A DNA stretch of 64,000 nucleotides from Tetrapyrgos nigripes (lineage: Eukaryota > Basidiomycota > Agaricomycetes > Agaricales > Campanellaceae): NCBI GenBank assembly GCA_013368315.1, contig JAACJM010000059.1, forward strand, positions 310,001 to 374,000, read 5' to 3'. The translations under genes and the position numbers were made by a program. Positions within the stretch are counted from its first letter, which is position 1, and each line of letters begins with the position of its first letter. Shown here one piece after another: positions 1 through 10,908 of the stretch. The notes below the pieces were generated by a model. The model had not been told where the DNA came from. It saw only the letters and a program-made list of their open reading frames with translations, and ran no database searches.

Positions 1-221
1 TTTGAGTCTATATTAGACAAAGCAATATCATGGAAGATCATTGAAAAGAACAAACACCACAGGTCAAGAAGAAACGCTTAGGGAAGTTTGTTGCTGCTGA
101 AAAGACTGAGCCACAGTCCAATCATACAAGGCATGACTCAAGTGCTTCACTGCTAGAGGCAACTGATATTCATGAAATATCACATAGACTAACTCCAACT
201 TAGGCTTATCCAACTTTAAAA

Positions 222-962
222 TGGTCTGCCAACAGTTATGCATATGATTCCGCAATCATGCTTCTTTATCATTTGTTCAGATCTCGAAATGCTGCTTTTT
301 CTGATCAATATTGATGAGTGAACTTGCAGACGCCTTTCAGTCAAACTTAGCAAACTTCACTGATATCAGAGAGAGAATACGAAGGCAGCTTTTTATTGTT
401 GACACAAATGCATTTCCTGACAAGGCATATACAGGTACATCAGATGTATTGCATGAGCTATTGCGTTTAATGGTTCCAACAACTAAGCAAAGTGTTTTTT
501 TGTGTTAACAATTACTCCAAGCTTCAAGACAGGATGCAACATAATTTTCTGCTCACTAGAACTACTGGTACTTATGAATCCACTCAGCATTGGGTGTCTC
601 ACTTTGTGGAGCCTTGGGCTGATAAATGTCAATCTTGTCACTCCGAGTTTCAAAGATTTCCGAAGTTTCTACTAATGTCAATACCTTATGAATATGATAT
701 GGAGATTCAAAATATCATACATGTGCCTCAAGGATTTTATTCTCAACAATATCACATAAATGGCATTATTTACTTTGGAAGACATCACTTCATCACCAGG
801 ATATTTGATGATGGCCAGGAATGGTTATATGATGGCATTGGAACTGGTATACCAACAAGGTTATCTCCAGAATTCCAAGCTAGCAATAACACTCTGGAAT
901 ACTTTGCAAATAAAAAAGCTGCAGTGGTTCTCTATGTTTTTACAGGACAACACAATCAATGA
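222..962 (+). pseudogene. Ubiquitin-protease-like (C19-type) relic, transposon-associated
   Basis: Three successive reading-frame pieces form one degraded protein. The first (from 222) has a Cys-box-like start, WSANSYAYDS, where the protease family usually has NSCAYD; the catalytic Cys would be Tyr. The second piece (about 311-508) resembles the linker. The third (from 492) has a His-box-like part, GIIYFGRHHFITRIF followed by WLYDG. Frame breaks lie near 294 and in the T7 run at 494-500, where one T fewer would rejoin the frames. From memory, proteins of this shape accompany large agaricomycete DNA transposons; that link is inference. The protein probably starts before the readable part, and no intact start codon was found. 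Confidence 0.5.
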
Positions 963-969
963 TAAGTAA

Positions 970-2400
970 ACTCTGTGGCCTTGTACTTGCCACACACAGC
1001 ATTGGCCCACACCCCTTTCATTTAAACCCAATATCAACAACTTTCTAGCATCAGAAGGATGTTTTGACCATGTTGAGGGGGATGCTGGGGGTGGAGGTGC
1101 AATATGTGGAGGTGGAGGTGGAGAGTGTGCACAGAAGTGGGGATCATAACACAAAGAATAGGACAGACCAGATGCCAAACCAGAAGAGACAGGCTGGGGA
1201 TGACTATACGAGAAGTGTTTCCCAAGGAAACTGAGACCTAGACCACTAAACACACTCCCACTCCCTTTCCCTCCCCTCAATGTGCTGGTGTGTGGGTTGT
1301 AGTTGTATCCCAAACTGTAGGTGTCAGAGTAGGTGGCCAAGTTGTCTTCAATGTCATCATTTGTATTCTCCCAGAGTTAAACAGGAAGACAAGAAAAACA
1401 GAGTGTAAAGCACACTGAAATTGCAAATGCTTCTATGTTTACATTTGTTACTTCTTTCCCACACTTTCCCCTATTGTCAGTTGTTGTCCACTACTGATGT
1501 GCTACCCATATCCTTCAGCTTGGACATCCCATCTTTGTAAGTAGCTGGGATTTGAAGTTTAAATGGTCTAGGGCCCTCAACTGCCTCCATATCTGACAGT
1601 TTACAGATACTGTCAATATGGGTCCATGACTGTACTGTCTCAAGGGCAACGCAGGTAAGATACAAGACAGATACAAGACAGCTTTTCCGAGGTCCCCAAA
1701 CCTATGTTTTTTGTCAAACTGTTCTGTACAAAAGCAACTAAGTAGATCTCATTTGCCAGTAAATGAGATTTGCTGCAGGTTGGCTGCGGGCATTGGTCTG
1801 TTATAAAGCAAAAGTGTGAGAAATCTAGGAATTTAAAAAAGTGGTAGCTTCCATTTACTGTGCATCAGCAACAAGGCTCAAATCAGGCCTTACTGTAGCC
1901 TCAAAAGGCCACTTAGATGATTGGAAATAAGGTGAACTCCTCATTTCACAACTCAAATACCCCTTTGGAAAAGATGGTTGTACAAACTCTTTGAAGACAG
2001 TATAAGCTAAAAAACTGCTTTTTGCTCAAGAATTTTGCATACTATATCATGTAGACAGTAGCTGCGAGAATAGATCATCATTGTGGTAACTAATAGCCTA
2101 AGATAAGCCTAAATGCTAAACTTGCTGTGCATAGACATACTCACAATGTGGTATTGTCATTGTCCTGCTGCATTTTTTAAATAAATATTTTTAAATTTCG
2201 TAAACAATCAAAACACAAGAATACACAAGTTGGTAAATAAAATGTATAGAGTTTTGAAAAAGTGAGTACTAAATTCTCGTGGTACTAGCAGATACCAGAA
2301 ACAACTGGAGAACATGACCATTTCTGTGAAATTTTATATACACTTAGGACCTCATTCTTTACATTCATATTTCGAAATTTAGAGGTTGTAGAAGCTAGAA
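970..2400. other. Intergenic, no supported gene
   Basis: AT-rich sequence with only short, low-complexity reading frames. The 159-codon minus-strand frame at 861-1340 is Pro/Ser-rich and overlaps the protease relic, so it is not called. No RNA gene or repeat was recognised here. Confidence 0.5.
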
Positions 2401-2406
2401 TGCATT

Positions 2407-3434
2407 TCAATCTGATTCATACACATCATCAACAGCTCCTGCCTCAAGAAGAGCTGCTATAACTTCTGAATGCCATAGAAACCTAGCAGCATTCAGAGCA
2501 CTTGAGTATTTTCCACCCTGTGCATTGACATCAGCTCCTTTTTCAAGGAGTACTCTCACAACCTCTAGATACCCATTAAAGCTTGCAGCCTGTAGTGCAT
2601 TTCCATAAAATCCACCCTGTACATTGACATCAGCTCCTTTTTCAAGGAGTGCTCTCACAACATCTAGATGCCCATAATGGCTTGCAGCCTGTAGTGCACT
2701 TCCATATTCTCCACCCTGTGCATTGACATCAGCTCCTTTTTCAAGGAGTGCTCTCACAACCACTAGATGCCCATTCCAGCTTGCAGCCTGTAGTGCATTT
2801 CCAAAATGTCCACCCTGTGCATTTACATCAGCTCCTTTTTCAAGTATATACACAACAACACTTTTCAGTCCTATATAACTAGCATAATAAAGAGGTTGTG
2901 CAATGTTATATGGTTCATTATCCCATGTATCAGGTGTATACACATTCAATCAGTTATAATATGCAGGCCGTGTAGTGCTTAAGAGCTTGCAACTGAGGTC
3001 TAATATGGCTGCACATTCCTCTTTAGTTTGATTAGAGTGCAAGAACCAATACTTGGAAGCATAATGTGCTAACGCAAGTTTTTCCACATCAATTGCTTCT
3101 TGTCCACAGCATAGAAGATAAACAATACAAATCTGACAAATAGCTTCATGAGCTAGAGCACTATTGATCTGAAAATATCCTGTAACACTTTGCACAGCTG
3201 CTCTGATAGTAGGTAATCTTTTACAGAAGGATGAGCTAGTTGAACTGTCAAAACATTCTGCCCTTCCCAAATGTCCTCTTCAATACTAGCTTGCATAATG
3301 ACTACCAAGCTAGAATTGACCACTTTATGTAGCTCTTTTTCAATGTTTTCAAGTAGATCTTCAGGCAAAAATGTTTTCTCTGCTACATCAATAGCCAATA
3401 TATTTGTAGCAAATGTTTCTTGTAATTCCTTCAT
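2407..3434 (-). pseudogene. NACHT-ankyrin (fungal NLR-like) C-terminal relic
   Basis: Read on the minus strand, the first part (3434 to about 3180) resembles the winged-helix region after the NACHT ATPase in fungal NLR-like proteins, including LPEDLLENIEKEL and LAHPSVKDYLLSEQL. The next part (ALAHEAICQICIVYLL) is the usual helical follow-on. From 2949 there are about five ankyrin repeats with the core LLEKGADVNAQGG. A one-base frameshift near 3180 and an in-frame TGA at 2950-2952 split it into three pieces. The NACHT domain itself is absent; the coding similarity stops at 3434, where the TAATAC-rich repeat terminus begins. Fungal NLR-like proteins act in self/non-self recognition; this copy looks dead. 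Confidence 0.7.
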
Positions 3435-3875
3435 AATACAGCTAGTCTTACAAGTGTATTACTGTGACTTGATTGTCACTTTGTAAATTTCCTGCAGATT
3501 TTGCTTCCTTGTAAGTCCTTTGTAAATCTCTCTTGCCTTACTATTTGTCATACTGTGATTATCTGTCACACTGAAATACTCCAGTATTTCCTATGTGTCT
3601 TACTACATGACATATTGTGACAAAAAGTCACTCTGAAATTAAATTCCTGTGTAATTCCACAGTATATCCACCAAGGGTATACAGTGACAGCAAGTCACAC
3701 TGAAAGTCCATGGTATTTCTTTGTGACTTACAATGGTCATACAAGGTTGTTCTAATTTTTTCTGTCTCTTGTCATACTAATGTATGACAAGGAGTCTTAC
3801 ATATTGATTGGCTTGGTGTAATACTCTTGTAAAACCTCAGTAAAGCAGAGGATTTACAAGTATTTGCACCCAGTG
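3435..3875 (-). repeat. CACTG-ended, TAATAC-rich repeat terminus, copy A
   Basis: AT-rich zone with repeated GTCATACTGTGA/TGTCACACTGAAATAC-like words, ending at 3875 with GTATTTGCACCCAGTG. Its reverse complement, CACTGGGTGCAAATAC, starts copy B at 21969, and a diverged form ends copy C at 49313. The inner side abuts the NACHT-ankyrin relic. See the finding on this family. Confidence 0.55.
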
Positions 3876-5569
3876 ATCGCGGTTCTTGCTGAAGAATGCT
3901 CGGGCGAGACTCACATGTGGCCACATGGTCGTCTTCATCAACCAACTGAAGAAGGATATATCCAGCATGGTTGTTGCCCATGGAAGACCGGCTTTCGAAT
4001 AATAGAAACTTCATTTCTTCTGATGTAGATACGAATGTATTAAGTACTAAATATGAAAGTAATATACAAGATGAGAATGTCTAGTGGCTATCATCAAGGA
4101 GCCAACCTTTGTAAGTACTTGATCGAAGGACTTACAACGCAGAGCGAGTCAATGCGTACAGTAAATCCAATTGAATAGTTGCAGAGCGCGTCGATGACTA
4201 GGGCTTTCGGCAAGTAAGCACGAAGGGCAGTTCAATGTTGATAGAATGATAGATGATTCTTGTAACTAAAGGTACAGGTTTTTATGCTACTAGGATTTTG
4301 TACTAGATTTTTCTACATAATTCTTATTGATAGAAAGAGAAAGAAAGGATAAGAAACTAATGGAAAGGCAAGGAATAAGTACAACCTCGGTGTTGAATCG
4401 AAGGTAAGAGCAGATGACCGGTTACTCGGGCATCGCGGGCAAGGAAAGTGAAGCGAGTTTTTGACTATATGTTAACATCCTAACAGCACTTCTAAAGCGG
4501 GAGCAGCAGCAGCTGACGTACTTGTTTTTGTTACTGCGACAGCAGAGCACGTCCAAAAGGGTGAAGAGTGAGAATGAGTTCCGAGAGTGACAGCCATGTC
4601 AAGTGTCAACGTTTTGAGAATCAAAGGTGGATAAAACTAAAAACATACCTTATTTCTAAATGGCGAACCCTGTTGCTCTCCCTAAGACTTCCGGGAGCGA
4701 TAGGTCTAAGACACCGCTCTTGCGTGCCATCCTTGAGGTCTCAAACACCAGAAGTTGATATTAATGCTAATGGTCTCGATAGTTGCTGCCGTCGTTGCGG
4801 TCAGCGTCGGTATGAAACCTAGTATAACCGCCAACGCCGATGGCGGTAGTTCTGCACAAGCCTGCAATCATCGTCCAATGGGAGCTGGAAGAAAGGTCCT
4901 GTCACTCCTGGCAGTGGAAAGGAGGAGCTACGGCCCGCTAATTGCCGACAGGTATTCCCGATGATTTCCGGTGATTTCTGTCTCTTCCGGACCACCAATC
5001 TTCCAACACCCTTTCTCTCTCTCGAGCAAGCATCTTCTCAAACGCGATATCCCAACGTTCTATGGTACCAGAAGTTTGGAAATTATGATATCTTATTCAC
5101 TGGTCCATTCATATTTTGTTGCATCCAAGCAACGGTACCTGTTGTACATGTCTGGCGACTCGAAGTTTGTCGGGAATCTATCTAACGGGATATTTTCCCT
5201 GGGTCAATTCAAGATATCAATCCAGACGAACTAGTTTCAATGAAAGAAAGTCGTTGGGAGCCTCTCTGAGCCCAGAAACGAGTGGTAAGTAGCTTCATGA
5301 TTGACTGCGTGAATGAGAAGTGACACCTCCAATGTAGCTCCAATACATCGATATCGCGCAAAGCATCTTCTATCAAAAGCGTGCCTCTTGATATTTTGAG
5401 CTGAATACACTGCTTGAGAACCCTTCCAGATTCTACTTCATTCTTGGCTCATTCGACCTGCTATCTTCGAGAAATTCTGGAACACCGGAGTGACCGACTC
5501 TTCTCCATTTGATCCAAGAACTACTATTTATCATGCGGCATTCCTCAACTTCCTGCCCACGAAGTAACC
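3876..5569. other. Intergenic, no supported gene
   Basis: No conserved coding region recognised. Short frames on both strands (for example 3772-4014 minus, 4568-4822 plus, 4961-5234 plus) lack family motifs. The last 300 bases precede the secreted-protein gene at 5570 and presumably hold its promoter. Confidence 0.45.
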
Positions 5570-6176
5570 ATGATGCTTTCCACCAGGCTCATCATTCCTC
5601 TCTCGTTTGTGTCCCTCATCACTCCAGGCCTCGCAAGTCTTGTCCAACGGAAGGAACTCAGCTCATTCTCTGAGGTAGGTTGTCCTCTACCTAAAATCCC
5701 TATTCTTTCTTGAGCCCACGTTACAGAAAGATTCCATTCCATTTGCCGTACTCACCGTCTGCACCGCAATCGACTTTGATGGAAATTGCGCTGATATCCC
5801 TGCGGAAGACGATCTCATTGATTGCCTCGATCTTGTTGGCGGTTTCACTGGGTTGAACAAGGAAATCTCTAGCGCTGTTGTACCAGAAGGGTTTGATTGT
5901 AATTTCTTCAGGTGAGTCATCGGCTCAGTCTTTCGTTGACTGCCATGGCCTCCGAGTCGTCGTACTAGCTTCAATTTGCATAGCTGACCCCCAAGTCATA
6001 GCAACTTTGCCTGTACACTCAGCCAAACTTCACCTCTTCACAGCAAATTATCCCTTTCGAGTGGCAGCTTCTCAGATTTCCTCAATATTTCGGATACCAT
6101 CGCTGGAGGTGTCAGAGGTACTCGAGACTTTAATGATAGGACCAGCTCTATCAAATGTATAAAATCCGACGCGTAA
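5570..6176 (+). CDS. Small secreted six-cysteine protein 1
   Basis: Three exons, 5570-5674, 5727-5911 and 6002-6176, give 154 residues. Residues 1-23 form a signal peptide (hydrophobic LIIPLSFVSLI core). The mature part has six Cys in the order TVC, GNC, IDC, FDC, FAC, IKC. Introns are GT-AG; the second has a CTGAC branch site, is phase 2, and interrupts the same position as in the paralogue at 7956. The shared motif GLxxLNKEISxA(V/I)VPxGFxC links the two. The pattern resembles small secreted proteins of basidiomycetes with possible crystallin-like or effector-type folds, but no function can be assigned. Expected to be secreted with three disulfides. Confidence 0.75.
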
Positions 6177-7955
6177 ATTTGGAAAGGGTGAGCCTTCTGC
6201 TTTTGCAACGAGTAGTACAGTGACTCACTGGCCAATTCTATATCCAGGACCTGGTAATAAGAGCTGTTCTTTTACTTTCGAGGATTTCGTTGGGTTTTGG
6301 GGTTCTATAACGAGTCGATTTGTAGAGAAACATTGATTGAATTAAAGCAAACTTATGCGCCGAGTGGGGCGTGAACCTTCGACTTAAAGAAAATCCTCGT
6401 CACCTCGCCGCTCACTGGCTCATATTCAGTGGCTGCTGGTTAGAAATTGCACAGTCCAGTCGTTCAATCTCCTCCAGAAGAAGCAGGAAAGAGAAGTTGT
6501 ACCATTTGCTTGCATTTGAACCCCCAGTTTCAAGACCAGAATTTTCTGCAGATGTCCCCGGAACTGGCAAATGCAACCTTGTCTTCGCCTCGGTCTGAAA
6601 CCACCCAGGAACTTGACTGAACATGAAGACTCCTGTCACTGTGCATGATATCGTTCTGATGATCTGCACCCTATATAATTCCACTCTGTATTTACCGTTC
6701 GATGAACGTTTGATTATCCAAGCTTTCATTGTTTCACAGTCTGAAAGGCCAGGGCACGAGCATTTACCGAGACGTGCACCACGCTGCCAGCGGTAAGTAT
6801 TATATGGTCAGGGGAGACGTACCCCATACAAGTTCCCCTCTCTCGATCTGATTCCATCCGTGGTTTGACGTTCATCTTCGAAAGGCGGAGGAACTTTTAA
6901 AGTTGATTCCTCGAGCCACCGTACTTAGCGGAAACTTCAACGCCGGCCCATAACGATTTATAGTATCACGAGTCCTATTTATAGGACGAGTCTTAATCCA
7001 GTGAGCTCCGCACTATTTTCACCCGGGAAATTAGATCCCTTTCTGTTAACACCGCGGCAGAGGCACCAAGCACCTTGTGCTTTCAAGCTTTCGTCGAATA
7101 ACGACAGTCCCAGTCCATGGTCGACATCTACCTCTTCGGAGTCAATAATTCAAATACTTTTTGGACAATGCGATGAGGACTCGGACCTGCCACTGTATAC
7201 AGTGGTCCACACTGACATATTGTAACCAGCTCTATATCTGCGTGCAAGCTGTAAGTATTATACCGCAGTGTGTTGACGGATATTCTAGCTGGCGTCGTAC
7301 AAGTGCACCGTAACCACATGGCACATCTGCGAAATAGACGATCAAGACCTTTCTTGATTAAGCCAATTGAAGCTAACGGGTACAAAGAGGCTTACTACAG
7401 TTCACTTTCCGTTGAGGACGCAGCCGATGACCGAGCATGAACGCGACGAGTTGAACACGAAGACCGATCACCGATGCACCGGTAGCAGCCGGAGGGGCGT
7501 TCAAGTTCAGTTGAATCGATGGATACATTCTCCTAAGTGCCAAGGGTTCCTCAGAGTGTGCCTTTACATTGAGTCTTTGGATTCGTCAAATGAGGATACC
7601 CCTGAATGCTCGTCCAGGGGTAGCAGCTCATACAGCCTCATAGGACGCACTAGCCACATGGAACATCTATGGCAAAGTCTAGGATGATCAGCTGGATGTC
7701 ACTATGACACGGGCAGAAGAGATCAGTGACCCTGAACGCCGAAGGTTTGAACATACTACACAGGATCAGTGGCTGCAAAGTGGCTGCCAGAAAGCCTGAA
7801 GGAAGAATACGTACTGAGTGCAACGAAGGAGCGATTCAGAGTATAAGCAACTTTACAAGTCCCAGCTCAGCTATAAAAGCTGAATCCAGCTCTCACTTCA
7901 TCCCAACAAACTTGAATCAGCTTTCTCATCTGAAATCGAGTCAACGCCTACCAAA
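6177..7955. other. Intergenic, with one dispersed coding fragment
   Basis: No intact gene recognised. The stretch 7290-7450 matches the reverse complement of 20352-20520 (see separate entry). CAAT and TATA-like words lie within 100 bases of the next gene, including TATAAAAG at 7872. Confidence 0.45.
7366..7450 (+). pseudogene. Coding fragment related to 20352-20520
   Basis: The plus-strand reading LTGTKRLTTVHFPLRTQPM matches LMGAKRLTASAAGLPLRTQPM read from the minus strand at 20348-20470. Conservation is better at protein level than in the flanks. The parent gene is not recognised. Both places look like remnants of one dispersed gene or element. Confidence 0.4.
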
Positions 7956-8497
7956 ATGTTCCCTGGCAAAACTTTCCTCGTCGCTCTCACTACCGCCCTC
8001 ACCGTCGCTGCTGCTCCGGCAAGTCTTCTCATCTTTCTCGCTGCCAGTGCCGACGTCCACAACGGTATAAATGCTAACGATTAGCTGTCTTATATTTATA
8101 GACTGCCAGCCCCACCGTCACCATCTGCACCAGCCGTAACTTGGCCGGGACTTGCATTTCGCTCCCCGTTGTTTCCGACAGTTGCACCAACTTCCTCGGT
8201 GGTCTTACCATCTTGAACAAGGAGATATCCGGCGCGATAGTCCCCGGTGGATTTATCTGTACTTTCTTTGTGTAAGCCGGTCTATCATTGCTAGTTGTGA
8301 ATGTAGTAAACTGACCTTGTCTCGAAATGAATGCCCCCAACAGCGATTTTGGCTGTGCCACAAGTGGCTCAGCCAACAGTGAAGATGAGGTTGCTCTCGT
8401 TGGTGGAAGTTATCCTCGCTTCGACCAGATCACCGGCGTCAACAGCGTACAAAACTTCGAGGACCAGATCAGTTCGTTTACTTGCTCTCCTCTCTGA
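7956..8497 (+). CDS. Small secreted six-cysteine protein 2
   Basis: Three exons, 7956-8018, 8102-8271 and 8344-8497, give 128 residues. ATG at 7956 has the context ACCAAAATG. Residues 1-19 are a signal peptide. Six Cys occur as TIC, GTC, DSC, ICT, FGC and FTC, the same order as the paralogue at 5570. Intron 1 (8019-8101) has the donor GCAAGT, so it is a GC-AG intron with CTAAC branch site; an alternative GT donor at 8064 would leave an intron of only 37 bases. Intron 2 (8272-8343) is GT-AG and phase 2, exactly as in gene 1. Function unknown; secreted. Confidence 0.78.
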
Positions 8498-8836
8498 TCA
8501 AGGTAAGACTCTTCTCCGAGTCGGCTAGTGGGGATCATGATCTTTATTTCTGACGTGAAATGGCCTTTCTAGGTGCACCTACCAAGCGAGCACCCGGTTC
8601 AGATTGTCTGGTTTTCTTTTTCTTGGGATTTTTGGGGAAATTTTGGGTCAAATATGGGTTCCTATTGTCAGGATTGTGTATATTAAAGTTAGAAATGAAC
8701 ATGCAAGATTGTTGAGATCAGTCGGTATAACGGCAGCCTCCCTGAGCCAGAGGACCTAGAATGTACGCGGTGTTAACGAATTGCACCCTCCGCGACGTTA
8801 AGATTAACTTACTCGCCATATATACCCGGGCCAATA
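8498..8836. other. 3' region between two convergent genes
   Basis: About 340 bases between the stop of the secreted-protein gene and the stop of the minus-strand MYND gene. No gene seen; it presumably holds both polyadenylation regions. Confidence 0.5.
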
Positions 8837-10908
8837 TTAATGCTCGCTTTTCGGTCCAAGCTCACACTCTCGTCCTTCAAGTTCCTCGTCTTCAACATCA
8901 CTAGGAGCTACTTGCGGTAATAAACCCTCTAACCAATATCTTGATACCAATGTGACACATTTCTTCAGTCCAGCTGGGAAGGTAGCCCATACAACGGTGT
9001 GATAAGTTTCGAAGTTCTCGACCAAGTCCTTCACGATCTCGAAATCTTTCATTACCTGGGCCATAGTGAGAGGCGACAATCCGCCTCCATTTCGAAAATC
9101 GTATTGCGAAACATATTGTTTCAGTGGCTGGACGGAGAGGTGTGCTGGATAGCGTACAAAATCCGCTATGATGATAGGAAGTCCCCAAAGACATCCATGC
9201 TCTTCATCATGGGACATTAGAGTTGAATGAAATTTCTCCACGGCTTCCTCTTCGATGGCTTTACGATGCTGGCGGACTACCTCCAAACTCATCCACCTGA
9301 AGAAGCGCATATCCAAATCCGTTACGTCGCGGGCCAGCCCACCTGTATGTCGTACAAGCCAGAAGAATAAACGATTAGGATCGGTACTGTAGAATACGGG
9401 GGCAGGGTAACTCACTATCTATGCTGCTCTCTATGACGGAATTACAGCGCGCACGATGGTTGTTGGTCCGCCAGTCTTCCTTTTGGCACTTTCTTGAGCA
9501 ATAAAATGCAGTTTTGCATCGAACACATCGAGCAGGTAGAGCATCATTCGCGGTTACCTCGCACTAGAAATGTAAGGCAATACTCAGCCTACGATGCAAA
9601 GTAATAATCACGAATAGTGAGACACTCACTTTTGAATTAGAGCAGCCGTAATCGTGGTTTGCCTTGAAATCATACCACAATACCGCCACAACGTGTGAAT
9701 GATCATCAAGCTGCTGCCACGCAGTTCCTGCATTAACTCTATACTTCCCATCTGAAAGGATCACTACACCGGGTCCAAAGTTTTCTATATTTTTCTTGAA
9801 CGTGGCGAAGGCTTCACCCCAAAAACGACGGATCCTCCACAAAGAACAGTCGAACAGGTGCGAGACTTTGTGATAAACCAAATATCGCGAAATTTGATTG
9901 AACACATAAGCGTACAATCCTGACAACAACTGTCCTGCTTCGCCAGGATTGGGCTGACCATCCACTGGCACTAGTAACGGAGCAGCCAAGACCATCGATA
10001 GGAGTAAGCGTCCTTCCAGTGCCAAAACGATTGCTTGATTGCCGCCATATCGAATGGACTCGGCAAAAAAGGTAAAAATGGACTCGATAGAACTTGCGTA
10101 CGTTTCCAAAGGTTCACGTCGCTGAGAGCAGAGATAAAACAGGAGATTTGATATCAATTTCAAACCAGAGTGCGCTATCACACCGACAAGAAAGGTCTGC
10201 GAAATCTGGCTCGTCCCAGCGACAATATGCAGGATAAGGGCGAGACATTGTGAGGTATGATCACGTCCTCTCCCCGAAAGAAACTGGAGGAGAGAGCCGA
10301 TGGAACCCTGAATGGCAGCCATGATGGCATCGAATTCATCAGCTTGTTCTTTTGTCGTGGCCCAACGGAATCCAAAGAACTGCCATATGGATTCAGTATG
10401 AATGTTGAGGGAAGAATGGGACTGGAGGTCAATGACGTGCAACCACAGTTTGACCATGGAGAGAAGAGCGTTTGGGGTGGAAAGCACCATTTTTTCTACC
10501 CATTTCGTAGGCATAAATTGCGGCAGCAGGATGCGGCGCATTAAATGATGTGAAAGCTGGAACAACCCAGCGCAGCTTTTCTTGAATGTCGAGACCTTCT
10601 TTCGTCAAGGGTTTCTTATTGCTGAAGATGAACGATTCGAGCAGCTTTGAATTCCAGGGATAGATGTGAGACGACCAGTGTTTTTGGAGATCAAGAACTG
10701 CTGCTTTCTGCACAGGTTCTCTGGAAAAATGGAGGAAATAAATCATTGCAGAAAGTGCTGACATGGCGTTCAAAACCTCCGAGCTGGGTCGGTCTGGATC
10801 TATGATGTTTGGAGGGCTCTTCCGAAGGGCTAAAAGAGCAGATCTGTTTGATGAGATTGCTTTAGCATCCTCCTGCACAGCTGAAAATAGTCCTTCGGCA
10901 AACGACAT
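8837..10908 (-). CDS. MYND-type zinc-finger protein with helical-repeat N-terminus
   Basis: Read from ATG at 10908. The N-terminal 300-400 residues are Leu-rich helical repeats. An intron (9564-9629, GTGAGT...TTCTAG) separates YGCSNSK from the exon at 9416-9563, which encodes a MYND finger: Cys pairs around RCVRC, then FYCSRKC and NNHRARC. The C-terminal part (9415-8837) ends in an acidic tail. MYND fingers mediate protein contacts; the family is expanded in agaricomycetes with no known role. Two single-base frame breaks remain, near 10550 (dropping one A rejoins AF to HHLMRRILL) and at 9415-9416. They may be errors, an unrecognised intron or real decay. A decayed paralogue is at 17492-18720. 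Confidence 0.65.
9416..9563 (-). other. MYND zinc-finger exon
   Basis: 148-nt exon holding most zinc ligands: C, RCVRC, YCSRKC, H and C. The first ligand (GC) lies at the end of the previous exon. Spacing C-x2-C-x4-C-x3-C-x8-H-x3-C is close to the MYND consensus. Confidence 0.75.

Noticed and set aside
861..1340. 159-codon minus-strand gene
   Set aside because: Ser/Pro/Gly-rich low complexity, overlaps the protease relic on the other strand, no motif.
5570..8497. Hydrophobin pair
   Set aside because: Small, secreted and Cys-rich, but only six Cys and no CC doublets; hydrophobins have eight Cys with two doublets.
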